Below are positions 1 through 5,465 of a DNA stretch of 14,463 nucleotides, in pieces (within the stretch, counting starts at the first letter, position 1; each line of letters opens with the position of its first letter). The stretch covers positions 1-14,463 of the forward strand of contig DIQC01000076.1 of the NCBI GenBank assembly GCA_002426495.1. Direction: 5' to 3'. Made by a program: the position numbers and the translations under genes. The notes beneath the pieces are model-generated. The model saw only the letters and a program-made list of their open reading frames with translations. It had not been told where the DNA came from and searched no databases. Origin of the DNA: Thermacetogenium sp. UBA5472. GTDB lineage: Bacteria > Bacillota > DSM-12270 > Thermacetogeniales > Thermacetogeniaceae.

Positions 1-60
1 CTCCGCTTGAAGAGAGTCGGTCAAAAATTTACTTGTTTTCGTAAATCCCTAAGTTGAACT

Positions 61-79
61 CCCTTTTGAGGGCCTTTTT
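61..79 (+). terminator. Weak terminator-like hairpin at the left edge
   Basis: A 4-bp stem (CCCT at 61-64 pairing with AGGG at 69-72, loop TTTG) is followed by CC and a run of five T on the plus strand. It would end a plus-strand transcript entering from outside the window. The stem is short, so this is a weak call. In 1-60 I see no coding region I can support. Confidence 0.25.
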
Positions 80-119
80 GCTATATCATTGCATTGTTGT
101 TATCCCATTACAGTGGTTT

Positions 120-191
120 ATGTTATGTCGACTTCATGTTGATAATGTTAACAATGTTTATAACATGTATATAACGTGTTTATAATATGTT
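120..191. repeat. AT-rich iteron array, three contiguous 11-bp units plus degenerate ones
   Basis: Three contiguous 11-bp units are visible: TATAACATGTA (159-169), TATAACGTGTT (170-180) and TATAATATGTT (181-191). Looser units to the left carry the same ATGTT ending at 120-124, 136-140, 145-149 and 154-158. The spacing of 9-11 bp puts the units on about the same face of the helix. The array lies just past the 3' end of lgt. Iterons of this kind are usually protein-binding sites or part of AT-rich unwinding elements. Which applies here is not shown by the sequence. Confidence 0.6.
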
Positions 192-249
192 AAATCAATG
201 ATGATATCCCTATACGACACCATTACTGTTTACAATAAGTGTTTATTGG

Positions 250-1017
250 CTATAACCTCAACACTCCTCTTCTTTTTGCTAAGAATAAAAATAAATATAT
301 GATCCCACCAAAAGCGGCTATGCTCAACGCTGCCATGGATGCTTCCATAGAACCACCTGAAAGCTGAGTATTCTCTCGGAAAAGTTCGATGACCGACCTG
401 GATAACCCATATAGAATAAGAGCGAGGCTAAACAGTTGTCCGCGGAAACGAGCCCCCCGGCGTTTTATCCACAACAGAATAATAAAAATCAAAAAACTTG
501 ACAGTATAGAATAGAGCTGTGTCGGATGGCGTGTTGCGCCATCTATAACAGGAAAGACAACCCCCCAGGGAACTGTTGTGACTTTTCCGTAGCAGCAGCC
601 ATTCATGAAGCACCCAAATCTGGCAATGCCGTAACCCAGCGCTGTTGCAGGAGCAGCTAAATCGAGAAAGGTTAAAATCGGTATACGTACTCGAAACAGA
701 TAAATAAGAATGCAGACAAAACCGAGAAGCAGACCGCCGTAAAAAGCCAGCCCTCCCTCCCAGGTATATAATATCCGCAGAGGATTTGCTAGATAATATT
801 CAGGTTCATAGAGAAAAATATAAAACAAACGCGCACCGATAATGCCAGCTATAACTCCGATCAGCACAGTGTCAATAACAACATCTGGCGACTTTCCTTC
901 CTTTTTTACCTGCTGCACCAACCAAATAGTTGCCACCAGGATACCCACAGCTACAAAAAATCCATAACTGAAGATGCGCAATCCTCCAATTTGAAACAGA
1001 ACTTCCCGCATACACAC
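250..1017 (-). CDS. lgt: Prolipoprotein diacylglyceryl transferase (Lgt)
   Basis: Lgt is the membrane enzyme that moves diacylglyceryl from phosphatidylglycerol to the lipobox cysteine of prolipoproteins, the first step of lipoprotein maturation. The 255 residues show about seven hydrophobic segments. The Lgt signature region lies at about 129-144 (GYGIARFGCFMNGCCYG), followed by HPTQLY (164-169) and GLSRSVIELFRE (204-215). The GCFMNGCCYG form replaces the GNFxNxE of E. coli-type enzymes and is, as I recall, common in Clostridia. The GGLAFYGG stretch (88-95) has Tyr where the E. coli enzyme has His103. The listed start is GTG at 1017, 4-5 nt after AGGTGG. An ATG at 1011, two codons in, is equally possible with a longer spacer. 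The gene is separated from tsaD by 177 nt that hold its own candidate promoter. Confidence 0.93.
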   Translation of the reverse strand: MCMREVLFQIGGLRIFSYGFFVAVGILVATIWLVQQVKKEGKSPDVVIDTVLIGVIAGIIGARLFYIFLYEPEYYLANPLRILYTWEGGLAFYGGLLLGFVCILIYLFRVRIPILTFLDLAAPATALGYGIARFGCFMNGCCYGKVTTVPWGVVFPVIDGATRHPTQLYSILSSFLIFIILLWIKRRGARFRGQLFSLALILYGLSRSVIELFRENTQLSGGSMEASMAALSIAAFGGIIYLFLFLAKRRGVLRL

Positions 1018-1043
1018 CGCCCCACCTTAAAAAGTTTCACTTT

Positions 1044-1126
1044 CTATCCACATATCCACAATTCTATCCACAGCTTTACCAAAAATAGATCTGGATAGTT
1101 ATTATTTTTATACAACGTTATCCCCA
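1044..1126 (+). promoter_or_regulatory. Cluster of four DnaA-box-like 9-mers in the lgt leader
   Basis: Against the DnaA box TTATCCACA, four same-strand 9-mers each differ by one base: CTATCCACA (1044-1052), ATATCCACA (1052-1060), CTATCCACA (1064-1072) and TTATCCCCA (1118-1126). The first and third belong to an exact 11-bp direct repeat TTCTATCCACA 20 bp apart, about two helical turns. The cluster lies between lgt and tsaD, downstream of the candidate lgt promoter. Whether DnaA binds here is inference. No dnaA, dnaN or rpmH gene is in the window, so this is not evidence of the main origin. Confidence 0.45.
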
Positions 1127-1128
1127 AA

Positions 1129-1156
1129 ATTAACAGAATCACTCATGTTGTGTCAA
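1129..1156 (-). promoter_or_regulatory. Candidate sigma-A promoter for lgt
   Basis: On the minus strand a perfect -35 TTGACA (1151-1156) is followed after 16 bp by GTTAAT (1129-1134), a 4 of 6 match to the -10 consensus. Transcription would begin near 1122 and give a leader of about 100 nt before lgt that contains the TATCCACA repeats. It lies downstream of tsaD, so lgt may be transcribed separately from the upstream operon. Confidence 0.45.
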
Positions 1157-1194
1157 CAAGATTAGAACCAAACCCAACTGCAATTTTGTGTTAA

Positions 1195-2214
1195 TTATGC
1201 GTTAATTAAAGGATAATTGGCATATGCTTCCTGTGCGAGGGTGCCAAACTCTTCCGCCAGGTAGTGGAAATAACCAGCACAAGCCACCATCGCTGCATTG
1301 TCTGTGCACAACTTTTTCTCCGGAAAATAAAACCTGAGTCCTTCCTGATCTGCTGCCCTTTGAAATTGTTCACGCAGTGTGGAATTTGCCGCAACACCAC
1401 CGGCAAGACAAACATCCCGTACCCCACTCTTTTTTGCAGCCAGAATCGTTTTCACCACAAGCACTTCCACTACCGCTGCTTGAAAACTTGCCGCCACATC
1501 GGGGAGGGATACAGCCTCTTCATTTCCCTGCTTATCTCTCATATAATTCATGACAGCAGTTTTTAAGCCGCTAAAACTGAACTCCAGGCTATCCTTGGAA
1601 AGCCAGGCCCTGGGAAAATGGACTGCCTGTGGATCACCCTGGCTGGCCAATTCCTCCAGAGCGGGTCCACCAGGATAGGGAAGCCCGAGAACCCGTGCAA
1701 TTTTATCGAAAGCCTCACCTGCAGCGTCATCCCGGGTTGTACCCATAATTTCGTACTCCAAGTGATCCTTTAGAAGAATCAGACTTGTATGTCCGCCAGA
1801 GACCACCAGACAAAGCAGGGGAGGGGCAAGTTCTGTGTTGGAAAGAAAATTGGCGTAAAGATGCGCTTCTAGATGATGCACAGGAATGAATGGTATATTC
1901 AAAGCATAAGAATAGGCCTTGGCTGCCGCAACCCCTACAAGTAAGGCACCGATCAAACCCGGCCCAACTGTAACGGCCACGCCATCAATATCATCCAAAC
2001 CAAGGCCTGCGTCATCAACAGCTTTATCCACAACATAAGTTATTTTTTCCAAATGCTGCCGGGAGGCGACCTCTGGTACTACTCCCCCATACTGCCGATG
2101 AATAGGAATTTGAGACGCGACAATATTGGATGCAATATAACTGCCATCCCTGACAACAGATGCAGATGTTTCATCACAACTTGTTTCGATACCTAGAATC
2201 CAAGTACTTGGCAT
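1195..2214 (-). CDS. tsaD: tRNA threonylcarbamoyladenosine transferase subunit TsaD
   Basis: TsaD is the catalytic Kae1/YgjD-family ATPase that, with TsaB and TsaE, transfers threonylcarbamoyl from its AMP adduct to A37 of ANN-decoding tRNAs in the cytoplasm. The 339-residue length is typical. Family motifs are intact: the N-terminal GIETSCDETS (8-17), GPGLIGALLVG (84-94), the metal-binding HxxxH (His114 and His118 in HHLEAH), SGGHTS (139-144), FSFSGLKTA (212-220), AGGVAANS (271-278) and CTDNAAM with Asp305. The ATG at 2214 is the only credible start. It is preceded by purine-rich GAGGGAG and AGGAG. It is the last gene of the long minus-strand operon; the partners tsaE and tsaB lie 1.6-2.1 kb upstream, separated by rimI and two small genes. 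Confidence 0.97.
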   Translation of the reverse strand: MPSTWILGIETSCDETSASVVRDGSYIASNIVASQIPIHRQYGGVVPEVASRQHLEKITYVVDKAVDDAGLGLDDIDGVAVTVGPGLIGALLVGVAAAKAYSYALNIPFIPVHHLEAHLYANFLSNTELAPPLLCLVVSGGHTSLILLKDHLEYEIMGTTRDDAAGEAFDKIARVLGLPYPGGPALEELASQGDPQAVHFPRAWLSKDSLEFSFSGLKTAVMNYMRDKQGNEEAVSLPDVAASFQAAVVEVLVVKTILAAKKSGVRDVCLAGGVAANSTLREQFQRAADQEGLRFYFPEKKLCTDNAAMVACAGYFHYLAEEFGTLAQEAYANYPLINA

Positions 2215-2247
2215 TTCTCCTAACTCCCTCTAGAACAGACCATAAAT

Positions 2248-2379
2248 CTATCTATCCTCTTCATCTTCATAAATCTCCAGATCATCCGGGTTTTTGCCAG
2301 TATCCTCTGCCCAATCATCGGCTACCCTTTTCACCTTTCTTTTGCCTTGCTCCACTTTAATCTTTTTGCTGTCCGGCAT
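2248..2379 (-). CDS. 43-aa charged small protein in the tsa operon
   Basis: A short open frame starts with ATG at 2377-2379 behind a near-perfect ribosome binding site, AAGGAGGTG, with 7 nt of spacing. It ends with TAG at 2248-2250, 33 nt before tsaD and 61 nt after the DUF3006-like gene. The product is sharply polarised in charge: residues 1-19 are Lys/Arg-rich (MPDSKKIKVEQGKRKVKR) and residues 21-43 are Asp/Glu-rich, ending IYEDEEDR. It has no membrane segment and no cysteines, and I do not recognise a family. The strong ribosome binding site and operon position are the reasons for calling it a gene. It may be a small regulator or binding partner, but the function is unknown. Confidence 0.7.
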   Translation of the reverse strand: MPDSKKIKVEQGKRKVKRVADDWAEDTGKNPDDLEIYEDEEDR

Positions 2380-2440
2380 TTAGGGACACCTCCTTGAAAT
2401 GAGATAAGATCCCTGATATTATGCGCGAACAATAAGTTTA

Positions 2441-2662
2441 TTATTGATCCGGATGCCAGGCCACACATTCCAGGAAAGACTTCGGCGACATTTTCCGAAC
2501 CTCTTCAGCTGGCACATTCAGACTAATATTGAAGGAAAGGATATCATTCTCTTGAACATCAGGCAATAACTGCCGCGGCCAGTGCACGACAAGGCCTTCA
2601 TCAGTCAATAGAATGATCACCTTTTCACCTTCTATGCGGTCAACAACCCCCTTGATAACCAC
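2441..2662 (-). CDS. DUF3006-like small protein
   Basis: This 73-residue protein begins VIKGVVDRIEGEKVIILL and has the WPRQLLPDV and ENDILSFNISLN blocks, which match my memory of DUF3006, a family of short beta-rich proteins with no assigned function. The start is GTG at 2662; its G overlaps the rimI stop (TAGTG), implying translational coupling. An upstream GGGGGGATGGAG stretch can serve as ribosome binding site. There is no signal peptide or transmembrane segment. The tail (residues 56-73) is less regular and contains the only Cys. It sits between rimI and the 43-aa gene in the operon. Confidence 0.7.
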   Translation of the reverse strand: MVIKGVVDRIEGEKVIILLTDEGLVVHWPRQLLPDVQENDILSFNISLNVPAEEVRKMSPKSFLECVAWHPDQ

Positions 2663-3150
2663 TACTCCATCCCCCCTGTTTCATTTCCCTCTTTAAGATG
2701 CCGCAGCATAACGATAGCATCTTCACGGGTTTCCTTATAATAATTCCTGCGCATACCAATTTTTTTAAATCCCAAACTGTGATAAAGCCTGATTGCGGCG
2801 TTATTGGATACCCTGACTTCCAAAACCATTGTGCCAATATTATGTTTCATTGAGTGTTCGATCAATGTGACCATCAGCAATCTGCCATACCTACGGGAAC
2901 GGTAATCAGGATGAACTGCAATAGTTGTAATATGGGATTCCCCCGCAAAAAGCCACATGCCGGCATAGCCGATCACCCGCTCTTGATCTAAAAGCACAAA
3001 ATACCTGGCAAACTTATTTTGCAGTTCACTAAGATAAGCCTTGGAAGTCCAAGGCGCGGAAAAAGAACACTGCTCTATGAGCAGAATCTGCTTGATATCC
3101 TTTTCCTCCATAAAACGAACTGAAACATGATCAATGGCATCATCTATCAT
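2662..3150 (-). CDS. rimI: GNAT acetyltransferase, RimI family (ribosomal protein/peptide N-alpha-acetyltransferase)
   Basis: RimI-type GNAT enzymes acetylate protein N-termini (ribosomal protein S18 in E. coli) with acetyl-CoA. With the ATG at 3150 the protein has 162 residues. It shows VRFMEEKDIKQILLIEQCSF near the N-terminus, the beta4 region ITTIAVHPDYR (74-84) leading into the acetyl-CoA loop, and the RimI-typical VRVSNNAAIRLYHSLGF (112-128). The acetyl-CoA loop reads RSRRYGRLL (84-92), so the first glycine of the usual Q/R-x-x-G-x-G/A motif is Arg. The start overlaps the tsaB stop by one base (TGATG), suggesting coupling; a TTG one codon upstream is less likely. rimI next to tsaB is a common bacterial arrangement. 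Confidence 0.9.
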   Translation of the reverse strand: MIDDAIDHVSVRFMEEKDIKQILLIEQCSFSAPWTSKAYLSELQNKFARYFVLLDQERVIGYAGMWLFAGESHITTIAVHPDYRSRRYGRLLMVTLIEHSMKHNIGTMVLEVRVSNNAAIRLYHSLGFKKIGMRRNYYKETREDAIVMLRHLKEGNETGGME

Positions 3151-3839
3151 CAACTCTGTCGCCGAATAGCCGGTGGTTTAACATAAAGCGCTTGCACCGC
3201 CCCAGGCTCCTTTCCCCCTTCCTCACTCAAGATCTTCACTCCCAAGACCGCCGTCTGACCGGCACGTGGCCACATACGGACCGGACCAGCCAGAGATGCC
3301 TTATCTCCAAGACATTCATAAAAGGATGGCCAGTTGGCTTCCGCCCCTTCTCCTGTGAATATTATTTTCCCACGCAGTTCACTGCCCAGTCGCTCTGCCA
3401 GGCCTATTGGACTCAGCGCTAGATAACTGCTCAACCGCTTGATACCCTGCTCTGAACTCACATAAAGGGCGGCATATACCTCATCCCGTCGAGCAGTGAT
3501 AACCGGACAAATTAAGCCAGGTACTCCCTGCAGTCCCCAGGCAAGAACATCCAGAGTAGGAATATCAACAACCGGCTTCTTTACCGTATGGGCAAGCGCT
3601 TTACAGGTAGTCAGACCCACCCTCAGAGAGGTAAAGGAGCCAGGCCCCACAGAGACAGCAAATCCATCAAGATCACCAACGCCGATCTCCAGGCCGGACA
3701 GCAGTTGATCAATTAACGGAAGCAGGTTTTTCATATGACCCTGTTTTGCCGTCAGTGAGAATTCCCCAAGCACCTTGCTGTCTTCGGCAACAGCCACAGA
3801 TATTACAGATGTTGATGTTTCTATCCCCAGGACCCGCAT
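3150..3839 (-). CDS. tsaB: tRNA t6A dimerisation subunit TsaB
   Basis: TsaB (YeaZ) is an inactive TsaD paralogue that dimerises with TsaD and bridges it to TsaE in t6A37 synthesis. The 229-residue protein has MRVLGIETST at the N-terminus, the family hallmark GPGSFTSLRVG (65-75), the PTLDVLA segment (94-100), and ITARRDEVYAALY (114-126). There is no HxxxH metal site, as expected for TsaB. The ATG at 3839 lies inside the 3' end of tsaE (19-nt overlap), and the stop overlaps the rimI start, so three genes are translationally linked. The C-terminal tail (about 210-229) is variable in the family. Confidence 0.95.
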   Translation of the reverse strand: MRVLGIETSTSVISVAVAEDSKVLGEFSLTAKQGHMKNLLPLIDQLLSGLEIGVGDLDGFAVSVGPGSFTSLRVGLTTCKALAHTVKKPVVDIPTLDVLAWGLQGVPGLICPVITARRDEVYAALYVSSEQGIKRLSSYLALSPIGLAERLGSELRGKIIFTGEGAEANWPSFYECLGDKASLAGPVRMWPRAGQTAVLGVKILSEEGGKEPGAVQALYVKPPAIRRQS

Positions 3840-4297
3840 ATTTTTGCCAACTCCTCAACAACCGATTTATAGCGCTTACCATGTGCGATAAACTTAAAGA
3901 GGCGTTCATCTGCCTCTAAACCCTGCTCAATCTCCACTTCCAGGTAATCTGCGGGGATAGCCTTAGGTACCAGGTTACCCCACTCAATAAGCATAATTCC
4001 ATCCCTTTGAAAATATTCCTCCCAGCCAATATCCTCTAACTCCTGATAGGATCCCACTCGATAAAAATCCCCGTGAAAAACAGGGTATTTACCCTTATAT
4101 TCCTGAATAATCAAATAGCTTGGACTGGAAACCGTATCTCTGACCTCTAATCCGGAGGCAATTCCGCGTATAATTGTTGTTTTCCCTGCTCCCAGTTCAC
4201 CAATGAAGGAAACAAAATCACCAGGCGCAAGAAGTTTTCCCAATTCCCGGCCCACAGCTTCTGTTACCTGAGGGCTATACAGATTTATCTTCCACAA
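3821..4297 (-). CDS. tsaE: tRNA t6A biosynthesis ATPase TsaE
   Basis: TsaE (YjeE) is the small P-loop ATPase that binds the TsaB-TsaD dimer and drives the t6A reaction cycle. The 158 residues show Walker A GELGAGKTT (33-41), the switch-like SSPSYLIIQEY (57-67), HGDFYRVG (75-82), and the Walker B-like IMLIEWG (101-107). All are expected for the family. The start is TTG at 4297, directly behind an in-frame TAG and 7-8 nt after GGTGA. No ATG occurs before the conserved region, so TTG is the likely initiator. The leader between alr and tsaE contains a 29-nt hairpin-forming repeat. Confidence 0.94.
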   Translation of the reverse strand: MWKINLYSPQVTEAVGRELGKLLAPGDFVSFIGELGAGKTTIIRGIASGLEVRDTVSSPSYLIIQEYKGKYPVFHGDFYRVGSYQELEDIGWEEYFQRDGIMLIEWGNLVPKAIPADYLEVEIEQGLEADERLFKFIAHGKRYKSVVEELAKICGSWG

Positions 4298-4311
4298 CTA
4301 AACTTCACCAT

Positions 4312-4340
4312 CCAATCACCGGAACCGTCCCCCTGATTGG
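4312..4340 (-). repeat. Dispersed repeat copy A (GGGGACGGTTC core) with terminal inverted repeat, upstream of tsaE
   Basis: On the minus strand CCAATCA and TGATTGG (7-bp perfect inverted repeat, 4334-4340 and 4312-4318) flank a core containing GGGGGACGGTTC. The 18-mer at 4322-4339 matches an 18-mer at 12837-12854 on the plus strand with one mismatch (17 of 18). The element begins 3 nt after the alr stop codon and ends just before the tsaE ribosome binding site, so its hairpin would lie in the alr-tsaE spacer of the mRNA. I recall GGGGACGGTTC-type short repeats as frequent in Clostridia genomes. That is memory, not a search result. Confidence 0.7.
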
Positions 4341-4343
4341 TAC

Positions 4344-5465
4344 TTAATAGGAATAAACCCGAGGAACGCGCTCACTGATCAAACACAAAACCTCATAATT
4401 TATGGTCCCCATCTGTTCTGCAAGTTCATCCACTGTAATCGTTTCCTCTCCCTGGCTTCCCAAGAGGACAACCTCATCCCCCTGCCGCACACCTGGAATA
4501 TGGCCCACATCTATCATTAACTGATCCATACAGACCCGCCCCACTACAGGAGCCCGTACTCCTCGAACCAGCACCTCCCCACGATTAGAGAGCAGTCTGC
4601 TATAACCATCGCCATAACCCAAGGGAACAGTAGCGATGTTTGTTCTTTCTATTGTGTAAAATGTCCTTCCATAGCTGATGGAACACCTTTCAGGGGCCTC
4701 TTTCACAAAAGCGACATTGGCCTTTAAGGTCATTACAGGAGTAAGCCTTACCAGATCATGGCGGACATCTGTTGAAGGATAAAGCCCATAGATTGTAATC
4801 CCCGGACGCACCATATCCAAATGGGTATAAGGCAGATCCAATATGGCGGCGGAATTGGCACAGTGCCGCCACCTGATATAGACATGTCTGGCAGCTAACT
4901 GTTTGAGAAGTTGCTGAAATTTAGCAAACTGCTCCTCAGCAAATGTTTTATCAGCCTCATCTGCTGTTGCAAAATGAGTATATATCCCCTCTACATCTAA
5001 GCCAGGCAGATGTGCCAGACGAAAAATAAGATCAACAGTCTCTGCATTAGGCTTAAAACCCAGACGCTCCATGCCAGTATCAATCTTCACATGCACCAGC
5101 GCCTTCTTTCCCAGTTGCTTGGCCACAGTGGCAGTAGCAAGAGCATCTTCCCAGGTAAAAACCGTCTGACTGATGTCATTACTGATGACATCCTTCATAT
5201 CCTCTATAGGAGTATAACCTAAAATAAGTATCGGAGCATTGATTCCCTTCTCCCGCAGCAAAATGGCTTCCTGCAGGAGGGCCACCCCTATCCAGGATGC
5301 CCCGCTCTGCAGAGCCACCCTGGAAACTGACTCCACACCATGCCCATAGCCATTTGCCTTGACAATAGCCATCATTTGGGCATCAGGGGCTATCACACGC
5401 CGCAGCTCGCGAACATTGTTCTCCAAAGCTTTCAGATCGATTTCAGCCCAAACAGGTCGTTTCAT
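4344..5465 (-). CDS. alr: Alanine racemase
   Basis: This PLP enzyme interconverts L- and D-alanine, supplying D-Ala for peptidoglycan. The protein has 373 residues, as usual. The PLP lysine is Lys36 in AIVKANGYGHG (33-43). The catalytic tyrosine is Tyr265 in SISYGRTF. Further family motifs are HVKIDTGMERLGF (125-137), THFATADE (163-170), RPGITIYGLYP (220-230) and VGRVCMDQLMIDV (308-320). The ATG at 5465 overlaps the upstream nnr stop by one base (TAATG). The acpS-nnr-alr order is a classic Firmicutes neighbourhood. The C-terminal end CLISERVPRVYSY matches the usual alr ending, so the gene is complete. Confidence 0.97.
   Translation of the reverse strand: MKRPVWAEIDLKALENNVRELRRVIAPDAQMMAIVKANGYGHGVESVSRVALQSGASWIGVALLQEAILLREKGINAPILILGYTPIEDMKDVISNDISQTVFTWEDALATATVAKQLGKKALVHVKIDTGMERLGFKPNAETVDLIFRLAHLPGLDVEGIYTHFATADEADKTFAEEQFAKFQQLLKQLAARHVYIRWRHCANSAAILDLPYTHLDMVRPGITIYGLYPSTDVRHDLVRLTPVMTLKANVAFVKEAPERCSISYGRTFYTIERTNIATVPLGYGDGYSRLLSNRGEVLVRGVRAPVVGRVCMDQLMIDVGHIPGVRQGDEVVLLGSQGEETITVDELAEQMGTINYEVLCLISERVPRVYSY

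Noticed and set aside
1..60. The 3' end of a plus-strand gene entering from the left.
   Set aside because: Two frames stay open for 14-18 codons, but the stretch is too short to show any family or codon signal.
233..248. CAATAA-GTGT-TTATTG hairpin just after the lgt stop as an lgt terminator.
   Set aside because: The 6-bp stem is almost entirely A-T and is not followed by a T tract on the minus strand, so it would be unstable.
1146..1158. TGTTG/CAACA hairpin after tsaD as a terminator.
   Set aside because: The stem is 5 bp with a 3-nt loop and no T tract, and it overlaps the TTGACA of the candidate lgt promoter.
1018..1194. The DnaA-box-like cluster as the chromosomal origin.
   Set aside because: No dnaA, dnaN, rpmH or other origin genes are in the window, and the boxes are one-mismatch versions. 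A secondary binding or regulatory site is the most that can be argued.
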